Position numbers and translations under genes: made by a program
The notes under the pieces: model-generated
Seen by the model: the letters and a program-made list of their open reading frames with translations, nothing else
What the model was told of the DNA's origin: nothing
The model's database searches: none
Source of the DNA: an uncultured Bacilli bacterium
Lineage (GTDB): Bacteria; Bacillota_I; Bacilli_A; RF39; UBA660
Length of the DNA: 32,225 bases
Direction: 5' to 3'
NCBI GenBank assembly: GCA_910587745.1
Contig: CAJUNE010000014.1
Span: 1-32,225 of the forward strand
Shown: positions 23,870-32,225 of the stretch, piece by piece
Layout: each line of letters begins with the position of its first letter
Position numbering within the stretch: the stretch's first letter is position 1

Positions 23870-24477
23870 ATGAACGAAGAATTATATTTTAAAGACGCTT
23901 TTACAGAAGTAGATGGTTCTATTAATTTAGAAGTAAATAATTTGAAAGCTAATTGTATTACTTCAAATAATAACAAGTTTAGTTTAGATAGTGAAGGTAA
24001 TTTAATAGTATTACAACATCTTCATCAAATGATAGTAATATAAATTATGATATGATATATCTTGTAGGTTCTATTTATTTAAGTTTAGCTAATACTAATC
24101 CAAGTGTTTTATTTGGTGGAGTTTGGGAGAGTATTGCTAAAGGAAGAACATTAGTAGGGGTAGATGAGTCGCAATCTGAATTTAATATTGTTAAAAAAGA
24201 AGGTGGAAATAAAACTCATAAATTATCTATTGCTGAAATGCCAAATCATACTCATGATATATATCAAGATAATGGTACAGGCAGAAAAGACATTCCTGTA
24301 TATGGGCAATACTCTGATTTAAATAATGTGGGTTTTATGAATTTTCGTTATACTTGTAATTATGAGTATACGCAGGGAGGCCAAGGAAAATTTTATAATA
24401 CTGATAATGGTGGTAATCAGTCCCACAATAACCTTCAACCTTACTTAACTTGTTATATTTGGACAAGAATATCTTAA
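23870..24477 (+). pseudogene. phage collar / Gp10-tip-like protein, copy 2, frameshifted by 7-bp contraction
   Basis: Starts at the ATG at 23870 (AAGGTGAT upstream). For about 45 codons it is nearly the same as copy 1 at the DNA level (MNEELYFKDAFTEVDG...DSEGNLIV). Then one of the two TTAATAG units present in copy 1 is missing and the frame runs to a stop near 24043. The proper continuation lies in another frame: NYDMIYLVGSIYLSLANTNP, then GGNKTHKLSIAEMPNHTHD and the ending LQPYLTCYIWTRIS. So the collar domain is whole apart from this shift. The C-terminal half has diverged strongly from copy 1, as expected of a variable tip. It may be phase-variable rather than dead, since regain of one 7-bp unit restores it. 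Confidence 0.82.
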
Positions 24478-24499
24478 AACAATCGAAAGATTGTTTTTT
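24478..24499 (+). terminator. terminator after collar copy 2
   Basis: AACAATC-GAAA-GATTGTT, a 7-bp stem with a GAAA tetraloop, followed by T-run TTTTTT. Confidence 0.9.
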
Positions 24500-24560
24500 C
24501 TGTTATAAGTGCCGACAATGAATTTTTGATTTTAAATAAGATAAATTAGGAGGTGTTTAT

Positions 24561-24920
24561 TTGAAAAACTTAAAAGGCTATATAAATATTAAAACGGATT
24601 TAGATTTAATTAGAATTAATATAAATAGAATAGAAGAAAAAGAAAAAACATTAAAATTAGAAAAAGATATATATTTAGAGTTAGAAAATAAATATAGTAA
24701 TCTATTAAATAAGATGGAAGAAAAATTAAAAGATTGTAGAGGCATAGATAGAGAATTGTTATATGAAATTATGATTAAAGGAACTAATGTAACAAGAGCA
24801 GTTGATAAAGTGGCGATTAACTATGATATGGATTCTTCAACTATATGGAAGAATTATTATCCTGAAATAAAATTAAAACTTAAAGAATTGGAAAGTTATG
24901 CTAGCGAAATACCAGTATAA
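24561..24920 (+). CDS. small helical protein with HTH-like C-terminus, unknown
   Basis: 119 aa starting with TTG at 24561; a near-perfect AGGAGGTG ends five bases upstream, which fixes this start. Residues 15-65 are a charged coiled coil (EEKEKTLKLEKDIYLELENKY). Residues 78-110 (GTNVTRAVDKVAINYDMDSSTIWKNYYPEI) look like a helix-turn-helix of the small phage-regulator type, but I cannot assign a family. It lies 29 bases before the RHS gene on the same strand, so it is probably its operon partner: regulator, chaperone or adaptor for the toxin are all open. Confidence 0.65.
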   Translation: MKNLKGYINIKTDLDLIRININRIEEKEKTLKLEKDIYLELENKYSNLLNKMEEKLKDCRGIDRELLYEIMIKGTNVTRAVDKVAINYDMDSSTIWKNYYPEIKLKLKELESYASEIPV

Positions 24921-24949
24921 ATCAACATAATTTATATTGGGTGAGAAAA

Positions 24950-27900
24950 ATGAAAGAAATAAAAAGTCTTAGAAAAAGCAATGAAAAACATTTTCTTAAT
25001 AAAGATGGTACAATTACTGCTTATTTATATGATAGAGATATTCATTATTTAAAAAATAATGAATATGTGGAAATAGATAATAAGTTAGTTGATGGTGGTA
25101 ACTATCTTGTTAATAAAGATAATGCTTTTCATACTTTTTTTAAAAAGGACAAAAGAAGTAATTTAATTGTAGATGTTGAAAAAGATAATCATTATTTAAA
25201 AATATATTTAAATAAAAAGAAATCAAGTAAACTTAATATATTAAATAAAGATAATGGTGTATCTTTTAAAGATATATTAGATGATATTGATATGGATTAT
25301 AATGTTATATCTACAAAATTAAAGGAATCTATTATTTTAAAAAATAAAAATAATATTCCTGAATCTTTAACTTTTAAAATAGAAACTGATTTAATTCTTC
25401 GAATTAATAATAGAAAAATAGAAGCTAAAGATTTAAATAATAATATTATATTTATAGTTGATGCTCCTTATATGTGGGATAATAATAAAAACTATAATTA
25501 TGATATTACTTATAGTTTAATTAAAAAAGATGAGTACTATCTTTTAAATTTAAACTTAGATAAAGAGTGGTTAAATAATGCAGAGTTTCCTGTTATTATT
25601 GATCCAACTTTAGAAGCAAAAGATATTCAAATATTTGACGCTTATATTTATTCTTGGGATAATCCGGGATATATATATGATAATCAATTTTTGAAAGTTG
25701 GGATGGAAGTGGATTCACCTACTCGTACATATAGTAGTTTAATGAAATTTAATTTGCCTAAATTGGGCACTGGTTGTGAAGTAATTGATGCAAAAGTGAA
25801 TCTGTATAGTCATCCAAGTGATACTTCATCTAATGAAAAAAATAATATTATTTATGTTTATTCTATGGAGAAAGATTGGAATGAAAATGAAGTAATTTAT
25901 AATGATTTATACTTAAATATTGGAGAAATAGTTGATTATTTTACACCTATTAGAAGTAAATTGGAAAATAATATACTGAATTTAAATTTAAATTCATTTA
26001 ATGTTACTAATTTAATGAAAAAGTGGTATGCTGGTAAGCCAAATTATGGAATTATGCTTAAAGCTGATAAGTATACTGGATGTCCTGAATATACATTCTG
26101 CTCTAAAGAATATAGCACTCCTGATGGTAAAAACCCTAAACCTTTTATAGAAGTTACTTATCGTAATCTAAATGGTTTAGAAGATTATATGTCATATCAA
26201 ACTCAAGAATATACGAATGGTAAAAGTTATGTTAATAATTTAACAGGTAATTTAACCACTGTTTTTAATTTGAATGAGACTATAGGTGGCAAATACCCGG
26301 TAAATCTTAGTATGGTTTATAATACTAATGATGCTGTACTAGACATGGACTTAGGTTATGGACTTGGTTATCGTTTTAATTTACATGAAACTATAAAGGA
26401 AGATATAATTAATAATAATAAGTATTTGGAATATTTAGACGCTGATGGTACACTTCATTATTTTGTTAAAGATTATGATAGTAATGGGAATGTTATTGAA
26501 AATAAATATGTAGATGAAGATGGTTTAAGATTAGAAGCTTTTAAAGATGATAATAAATATATTGTTAAAGATAAAGATGCTAATCAATATATATTTGAAT
26601 TAGATGCAGGTATTTATTATTTGAAAGAATTAATAAATACTATTGGTAATAAAGTAATAATTAGTTATGATATCAATAAAAGAATTAATAAAATAGTTGA
26701 TGGTAATAATAAAGAAATTAATATTTCTTATAATAATGATAAAATAATGGTTAGTACTGATAATAAAACTACTACTATTAATTATTTGGATAATAAAATT
26801 ATAAATATAGTTTATAATAATGGTATTATTAATTTTACTTATAATGATTATGGCTTAATAGATAAAATAACTGATATTAATGGGCTAAGTAATAAATTTG
26901 ATTATATAGATATAAACCCTTATAAAGTAAAGAAAGTAACAGAATATGGAATTGATAATGAAATAGGTAAATACTTAGAATTTGAGTATAAATCATTGGC
27001 TACTAAAGTAAAAAATAACAAAGAATTGTATAGCAATTATTTATTTAATACTAGAGGGTGTGTAATAAATGTTAATAATTTAGATGATAAATTAGATTTT
27101 AAAAATTCTTATGGGAGTGGAGCTACTTATGTTGATAATACTACTGATAATGAAATAAATAAAGCTATTAATAGTATCATAACTAAAACTTCGCCAGTTA
27201 AGTTTACTAAAAATTTAATTATTAATGATAGTTTTGAAAAGGAAATCTTTAATAACAATTATGAAACAACAGAAGATGAAGCCAGAACTGGCAATAAATC
27301 ACTTAAGATAAAAAATACATATTTTTGGGCAAATTTTGTTGAGCCAGGAAGACAATACACTTTATGTGGTTATTTTAAAAATGATAAACCAATTAGTATA
27401 CAAGTTACGACACCAGGCGCACATCGGCCTAATTGGCTAATTTTAGATGATATTCCAATTAATAGTGAATTTACAAAATATAGTTTTGATTTTGAATTGC
27501 CTGAATATTCTAGACTTTTGGAAATAGAAATTACATCAAATAGTGATTTAACTTTTTTAGATGATCTTCAGTTGGAAGAAAAAGTATCTAGTAATTTTGA
27601 TATTATGACTAATGGTAATTTTGAGGATGACTTAATGGGGTGGATTTTAAACTCTGAAGAACAAGACAAAATAGTAGAAGTAGGGAATGGTAATAGAGCA
27701 TTTAAGTTTAATTTGAAACCAGGTGTGATAAAATCTATTTCTAATATAACAAATATTGATGGGTGTGCTCATGCAAGTGAAGATGGTATCGGAGACGTTT
27801 ATTATTTATCTTTTTGGTATAAAAATACAGGAGTAGATAAAAAAACAAGTTTGTTAGGAAATAAAAGTGGATTGGGAGTAGAGATTGAATTTTTATATGA

Positions 27901-30900
27901 TGCTAATAACTGCAATAGTGATAAAATGTGGTTTGATTTAAATGCAGGAAATGATGATTGGCAATATTTTTCTCGTCCATTCTTTTCTAAGCCGGAATGT
28001 AATTATACTGGAATTAAAACAACTATATTTGGAGCAGATAATGTTAATGAATTATATATTTCAAATATATCGCTTTCTAAAGATTTAGATTTGAAATATA
28101 ATTTAAATAATGCAGATACTGGTAATTTAGATGCTATTAAAAATAAAGATTCTAGTAAGATAGAATTTAAATATGATAAAAACAACCAACTTACAAGTAT
28201 GTTTAATCCTAAAGGTAATAATTTTAAATTTGAATATGATAACCAAATTCAAGATAGAGTACTTAAAGGTATATCACCATCTGGAATCTCAAATGAAATT
28301 AAATATGATAGTTTTGGCAATCCAATTAAAACTTTAATTAATAATGTTAATCCTGATAATGAGATAGTTTCTGGCAAATATTATCATATAAGACTCAAAG
28401 GTACTAATAAATATTTAGATTGTGATTTTCTTACTAAACAAATTAATCTAAAAGAAGATGATTGTAGTCATGATGCTTTTTTAGCAACAGATATAGGATT
28501 AAAATATCATTTTAAGATATCAAAATACTCTTTAGTAGGAGATTATTTATCAGTAAGATTAAATACAGATCCAGAGACAAATGGTTATGCTGTATTTAGA
28601 GTAATTAAAAACAATGATGGTAGCTATAAATTAAGGTCTTATCTTACAGATGCTTATTTATGTAATAATAATGGAGTTTTATCTTTAAGCAATGAAAATA
28701 CTAAAGAAGAAGATATGTGTTTCTATTTTGAAGATGTAGATACACCTTTATTTATAGAATCAAAAGCAGAATATACAGAAGATGGTAAATTTATTACTAA
28801 AACAATTGATTCTTTAGGTAAGAAAACTTTATATGATATTAACCCTCTAAATGGACTAACTAATAGTATAACAGATGCTAACGAACAAGTAACTACATAT
28901 ACTTATAATGATAAAGAACAAATAACTAAAGTAGAAAAGAATAATAAAGAAGTAAATTATACATATAATAATCAAGATTTATTATCTAATATTACCTCTG
29001 GTAATAAAGATTATAAATTTAATTATGATAATTTCTTGAATACTAAAGATATTAAAATTAATAATCAAACTTTAGTAACTAATGAATATGAACCGAATAA
29101 TGGTAATTTAATAAAAACAACATATGGTAATGGTTCTTGGGTTACTTATAATTATGATGATTTAAATAGAGTTAGTTCTGTAGTAGTTGACGGTAAGATT
29201 TATAATAATAAATATAATAATTTAGGTGAAATATCTAAAATTACTACAGATAATGAGGAATATACATATTTGTATGATTTGTCAGGTAGAATATATAAAT
29301 ATTTGAAAAATAATTATGTAGATAATAAAGAATTTTCAATTAAATATGAGTATGATTTAAATAACAATATAACTTATAAAAATTATTATTATGATTATAA
29401 TAGCGAAAGCCTTAACTTTGATTATAATAGTGATGATGCTATAACAAAAGTAACATTTAATAATAATAACTTAAATTACAAGTATGACTATTTAGGAAGA
29501 CTTGTAAGTAAAGATATAAATGATAATTTAAAACAAGAATATAAATATATATCTAATGGTAATAAAACAAGTAATACAATAAATGAAGTGAAAATAGGTA
29601 ATGATGTATATAATTATAAATATGATAATTTATATAATATAACAGATATGTATTTAAATAAAGAATTAATAAATCATTATGAATATGATAACTTTAATGA
29701 ACTAATAAAAGAAGATAGTTATATACTTAATAAAACCACGGAATATACATATGATACAGAAGGAAATATCTTAAATAGAAAAGAATATGAACTTAATACA
29801 AATAATTTAATATATACTGATATATATGAATATAATAACTCTAATTGGGAAGATCAATTAACTAAATTTAATAATGAGACTATAACATATGATGAGATAG
29901 GAAATCCAACAAGTATAGGAACAAAAGAATTAGTATGGATAAATGGAAGGCAACTTGATACATATAAAGATGGAGAATTAGAAATAAAATATAGTTATGA
30001 TAAAAATGGAATAAGAAATAGTAAAATAATAAATAGTGTAGAAACAAAGTACTTTACAGAAAATAATAAAATAATATTTGAAGAAAGTAATAATAATATG
30101 ATATACTATATACGAGATGAGGAAGGAAGTTTAATAGGATTAAAATATAATAATAGTATATATTATTATATAAAGAACTTACAAGAAGATATCATAGGAA
30201 TAACAGATAGTAATTATAATGAAATATGTAGATATGAATATGATAGCTTTGGAAAAATAATAACTATTAAAGATAATAATGGAAACATTATAGAAGATGA
30301 ATCTCATATAGGAATAATAAATCCACATAGATATAGGTCATACTATTATGATAAAGAAATAGAGTTATATTATTTAAATAGTAGATACTATAATCCAGAG
30401 TGGGGTAGATTTATTAATGCTGATGGTATTATTAATAGTAATAAAGATATCTTAGGTTGTAATTTATATGCTTATGTTGATAATAATTTTATTAATAGTC
30501 TAGATATAAGTGGAAATTTTAAAAGTAAGTTTTTCGATAAAATGTTAGATTTATCTAAAAAGGTATTTGATACTATCAAAGAAGTTTGTAGTGAGGTTGT
30601 TAGCAAAAAAATTACTGCAACAAGACCAAAAAGGACTCCAACTAAAGTTAATTTAGGTATAGGAAGCGTTGAATATGGAGCGGAGGAAGTTTGCACTATT
30701 GGCGAAAGCAAGCCAATAACATTCTATAATGATTTAGCTACTTTAGATTCAGGAGTTGAATTTAATTATTCTAATTTTAATCTGAATTTAAATAATGGTA
30801 AATGGAATAAGTCTGTAGGAATTGGTACGGATATTGCAGTCTTATCAATAGGAGTGAATCTAATGACTGGTAATTTATATGGTAGAGGAGAAATTCATCA

Positions 30901-31036
30901 CGAGTCAAAAACGGAGAATTGTTTAATAAATGAATATATTCAATTAGAAGTTTATCCATATTCTTTGGTTCCAGTATTGATTCCTATATATATACCACAA
31001 TTTAGTCTTTTTCCAATTTATCAATTGTCTTATTAG
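24950..31036 (+). CDS. RHS-repeat polymorphic toxin-like protein with DNRLRE and ricin-like domains
   Basis: 2028 aa from the ATG at 24950 (GGGTGAG upstream; the GTG at 24941 overlaps that site). No signal peptide. Order of parts: N-terminal region to about 225; DNRLRE-type beta domain about 227-406 (QIFDAYIYS...YSSLMKFNLP); a first YD-repeat stretch about 420-740; two jelly-roll/CBM-like units about 754-874 and 884-1046 (NGNFEDDLMGW); a ricin-type trefoil-like unit about 1135-1262 (YYHIRLKGTNKYLDC); YD/RHS repeats about 1270-1785; RHS-associated core about 1790-1855 (NPHRYRSYYYDKEIELYYL, YYNPEWGRFINADG, NLYAYVDNN, DISG). A last segment of about 170 residues follows and matches nothing I know: the variable toxin tip by position. 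A candidate immunity gene and an orphan RHS core follow. Confidence 0.92.
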   Translation: MKEIKSLRKSNEKHFLNKDGTITAYLYDRDIHYLKNNEYVEIDNKLVDGGNYLVNKDNAFHTFFKKDKRSNLIVDVEKDNHYLKIYLNKKKSSKLNILNKDNGVSFKDILDDIDMDYNVISTKLKESIILKNKNNIPESLTFKIETDLILRINNRKIEAKDLNNNIIFIVDAPYMWDNNKNYNYDITYSLIKKDEYYLLNLNLDKEWLNNAEFPVIIDPTLEAKDIQIFDAYIYSWDNPGYIYDNQFLKVGMEVDSPTRTYSSLMKFNLPKLGTGCEVIDAKVNLYSHPSDTSSNEKNNIIYVYSMEKDWNENEVIYNDLYLNIGEIVDYFTPIRSKLENNILNLNLNSFNVTNLMKKWYAGKPNYGIMLKADKYTGCPEYTFCSKEYSTPDGKNPKPFIEVTYRNLNGLEDYMSYQTQEYTNGKSYVNNLTGNLTTVFNLNETIGGKYPVNLSMVYNTNDAVLDMDLGYGLGYRFNLHETIKEDIINNNKYLEYLDADGTLHYFVKDYDSNGNVIENKYVDEDGLRLEAFKDDNKYIVKDKDANQYIFELDAGIYYLKELINTIGNKVIISYDINKRINKIVDGNNKEINISYNNDKIMVSTDNKTTTINYLDNKIINIVYNNGIINFTYNDYGLIDKITDINGLSNKFDYIDINPYKVKKVTEYGIDNEIGKYLEFEYKSLATKVKNNKELYSNYLFNTRGCVINVNNLDDKLDFKNSYGSGATYVDNTTDNEINKAINSIITKTSPVKFTKNLIINDSFEKEIFNNNYETTEDEARTGNKSLKIKNTYFWANFVEPGRQYTLCGYFKNDKPISIQVTTPGAHRPNWLILDDIPINSEFTKYSFDFELPEYSRLLEIEITSNSDLTFLDDLQLEEKVSSNFDIMTNGNFEDDLMGWILNSEEQDKIVEVGNGNRAFKFNLKPGVIKSISNITNIDGCAHASEDGIGDVYYLSFWYKNTGVDKKTSLLGNKSGLGVEIEFLYDANNCNSDKMWFDLNAGNDDWQYFSRPFFSKPECNYTGIKTTIFGADNVNELYISNISLSKDLDLKYNLNNADTGNLDAIKNKDSSKIEFKYDKNNQLTSMFNPKGNNFKFEYDNQIQDRVLKGISPSGISNEIKYDSFGNPIKTLINNVNPDNEIVSGKYYHIRLKGTNKYLDCDFLTKQINLKEDDCSHDAFLATDIGLKYHFKISKYSLVGDYLSVRLNTDPETNGYAVFRVIKNNDGSYKLRSYLTDAYLCNNNGVLSLSNENTKEEDMCFYFEDVDTPLFIESKAEYTEDGKFITKTIDSLGKKTLYDINPLNGLTNSITDANEQVTTYTYNDKEQITKVEKNNKEVNYTYNNQDLLSNITSGNKDYKFNYDNFLNTKDIKINNQTLVTNEYEPNNGNLIKTTYGNGSWVTYNYDDLNRVSSVVVDGKIYNNKYNNLGEISKITTDNEEYTYLYDLSGRIYKYLKNNYVDNKEFSIKYEYDLNNNITYKNYYYDYNSESLNFDYNSDDAITKVTFNNNNLNYKYDYLGRLVSKDINDNLKQEYKYISNGNKTSNTINEVKIGNDVYNYKYDNLYNITDMYLNKELINHYEYDNFNELIKEDSYILNKTTEYTYDTEGNILNRKEYELNTNNLIYTDIYEYNNSNWEDQLTKFNNETITYDEIGNPTSIGTKELVWINGRQLDTYKDGELEIKYSYDKNGIRNSKIINSVETKYFTENNKIIFEESNNNMIYYIRDEEGSLIGLKYNNSIYYYIKNLQEDIIGITDSNYNEICRYEYDSFGKIITIKDNNGNIIEDESHIGIINPHRYRSYYYDKEIELYYLNSRYYNPEWGRFINADGIINSNKDILGCNLYAYVDNNFINSLDISGNFKSKFFDKMLDLSKKVFDTIKEVCSEVVSKKITATRPKRTPTKVNLGIGSVEYGAEEVCTIGESKPITFYNDLATLDSGVEFNYSNFNLNLNNGKWNKSVGIGTDIAVLSIGVNLMTGNLYGRGEIHHESKTENCLINEYIQLEVYPYSLVPVLIPIYIPQFSLFPIYQLSY

Positions 31037-31047
31037 GAGGAATTTGT

Positions 31048-31617
31048 ATGAATTTTTATATTACAAGAGTTATTTTTATTATTGTTGTAGGTATTGTTAT
31101 TTATTTTATATCTTTAAAAAGAGATATAAATATAAAGAAACAGATTGTACTTTTATTAGCTATTTATATACTAACTATGTTTTTTCAGCCTGAGAAACTG
31201 TTTTTAAAATTTAAAAGTATAGAAGCTGCTTTTAAATATAGCTTTCCTTCAGAGAAAATAATGTTTTTTACTGAACAAAATAATTATGGCTTTGTAATAT
31301 CTCAAAATAATAATTCTAAAGATATAATAGTATATAATAAAAAAAATGAAAAGTGGGGTTATGTTTCGCCAATAAAAAGAAACTACGTTGTTGAGCATCC
31401 GAAGTATACAGTTTTGTTTGAAAAAATAAAAGATTCAAATGATTATTTTATATTTATTGATACTCATAATGAGAATTTCTTATCGGTATCTGATAGTTTA
31501 GAAAAGAATTATAATGATTTTTTGGATAAAAATGGTTATATTTATTATTCTTTTGTTAAAAATAAACCGGATAATTATTCAATTAGTGTTAATGGAGAGA
31601 ATATTTATATAAAATAA
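31048..31617 (+). CDS. membrane-anchored protein, candidate immunity protein for the RHS tip
   Basis: 189 aa. Two hydrophobic helices at the N-terminus (about 5-22, ITRVIFIIVVGIVIYFIS; about 31-47, IVLLLAIYILTMFF), then a soluble beta-rich domain of about 130 residues with no known motif. Its ribosome site AGGAGG overlaps the stop codon of the RHS gene, so expression is tied to it. Position directly after a variable RHS C-terminus is where cognate immunity genes sit; membrane anchoring would suit a toxin acting at the envelope. No sequence family supports this, so the role is inferred from location only. A strong terminator follows. Confidence 0.65.
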   Translation: MNFYITRVIFIIVVGIVIYFISLKRDINIKKQIVLLLAIYILTMFFQPEKLFLKFKSIEAAFKYSFPSEKIMFFTEQNNYGFVISQNNNSKDIIVYNKKNEKWGYVSPIKRNYVVEHPKYTVLFEKIKDSNDYFIFIDTHNENFLSVSDSLEKNYNDFLDKNGYIYYSFVKNKPDNYSISVNGENIYIK

Positions 31618-31622
31618 TGACT

Positions 31623-31651
31623 AAGTTTCAGAATAAAATCTGAAACTTTTT
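31623..31651 (+). terminator. terminator after the candidate immunity gene
   Basis: AAGTTTCAGA (31623-31632) and TCTGAAACTT (31639-31648) form a 10-bp perfect stem with loop ATAAAA and trailing T. It isolates the orphan RHS fragment from upstream transcription. Confidence 0.9.
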
Positions 31652-31689
31652 CCATTTCGTAGGGCTTTAGCCAAAGATAAATAAAAAAA

Positions 31690-32225
31690 ATAACAAAAGT
31701 AACATTTAATAGTAATAACTTAAATTATAAATATGATAATTTATATAATATAACAGATATATATTTAAATAAAGAATTAATAAATCATTATGAATATGAT
31801 AACTTTAATGAACTAATAAGAGAAGATAACTATATACTAAATAAAACTATAGAATATATATATGATACAGAAGGAAATATCTTAAATAAAAAAGAATATG
31901 TTTTAAACACAAATAATTTAATTAAAACAGATACATACGAATATAGTAATACTAATTGGGAAGACCAACTTACTAAATTTAATAATGAAACTATAACTTA
32001 TGATGAAATAGGGAATCCAACAAGTATAGGAACAAAAGAATTAGTATGGATAAATGGAAGACAACTTGATACATATAAAGATGGAGATTTAGAAATAAAA
32101 TATAGTTATGATAAAAATGGAATAAGAGATAGTAAAATAATAAATGGTGTAGAAACAAAGTACTTTACAGAAAATAATAAAATAATATTTGAAGAAAGTA
32201 ATAATAATATGATATACTATATACG
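31690..32225 (+). pseudogene. orphan RHS core cassette, startless, running off the window
   Basis: Reads in one open frame as ITKVTFNSNNLNYKYDNL... and then follows the main RHS protein closely (NWEDQLTKFNNETITYDEIG, IGTKELVWINGRQLD). It aligns base for base with 29441-30114 except for one in-frame 138-bp deletion (46 codons) between two similar YKYD-coding stretches. A TAA lies just upstream (31678-31680), and there is no promoter, ribosome site or ATG before a Met near the window end. So it is silent here. Such orphan modules downstream of Rhs/WapA genes usually continue through the core into a different toxin tip and its immunity gene; that part would lie beyond the window. Confidence 0.88.

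Noticed and set aside
23210..24477. Prophage
   Set aside because: Only collar/tip-like genes are present; no integrase, terminase, capsid, portal, tail or lysis gene is in the window.
28003..28185. Minus-strand frames within the RHS gene (also 30472-30711 and 30777-30959)
   Set aside because: Opposite to RHS coding sequence, no ribosome sites, no recognisable content.
29000..30300. CRISPR-like array in the repetitive AT-rich part of the RHS gene
   Set aside because: The repetition is degenerate YD coding repeats in frame, without constant repeats and unique spacers.
31652..31689. Promoter or start site for the orphan RHS copy
   Set aside because: No -10/-35 pair, ribosome site or start codon; an in-frame TAA lies at 31678-31680.
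1..32225. Mycoplasma-type code (TGA as Trp)
   Set aside because: Trp is TGG throughout, including conserved positions in IleRS, and TGA serves as a real stop at 4479-4481.

Overview
The window is very AT-rich (roughly a quarter G+C by eye, not computed) and uses the standard bacterial code: TGA acts as a stop and Trp is TGG. A T-box leader, AGGAGG-type ribosome sites, extended -10 promoters (TGnTATAAT), an IS30-family element and CotF-like small proteins together point to a low-GC Bacillota. An uncultured gut-type Bacilli lineage near the Mollicutes/Erysipelotrichales/RF39 branch is my best guess; the taxon is an inference.

Left third (1-9621): the 3' part of an AlkD-like DNA alkylation repair gene; a SAM methyltransferase broken by a G5 homopolymer frameshift; an RluA-family pseudouridine synthase; and a two-gene ABC exporter behind a promoter with a 19-bp spacer and a central palindrome (MerR-type layout). 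Convergent to the exporter lie two overlapping small CotF-like genes that share one terminator with it. A surface-type protein full of Cys/His (zinc-ribbon-like) repeats follows. An IS30-family element has landed in the terminator between that gene and a convergent phosphohexomutase gene, leaving the whole 28-bp terminator duplicated on both sides.

Middle (9699-23094): a 1.3-kaa coiled-coil protein with three kinds of internal repeat and a hydrophobic segment, a DUF1292 protein, a T-box with Ile specifier ATC, and an IleRS of the long type-2 form whose HXGH motif is swapped to GLHH, a change reported to give very high mupirocin resistance. Next come a broken HAD phosphatase gene, an Ogt methyltransferase and ArsC/Spx-like pair, a 649-aa protein with nine Myb/SANT-like repeats in a periodic plan, and a DUF2975/YozG-type HTH/DUF4173 operon with two palindromic operators at its promoter and near-identical terminators on both sides.

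Right third (23210-32225) is accessory: two tandem phage collar/Gp10-tip-like genes (the second frameshifted by loss of one copy of a 7-bp repeat), a small helical protein, a 2028-aa RHS-repeat protein (DNRLRE, jelly-roll-like, ricin-like, RHS core, variable C-terminal tip), a two-TM candidate immunity protein, and a promoterless, startless orphan copy of the RHS core running off the window. This looks like a polymorphic toxin locus with a silent replacement cassette, and it is the most promising system here.
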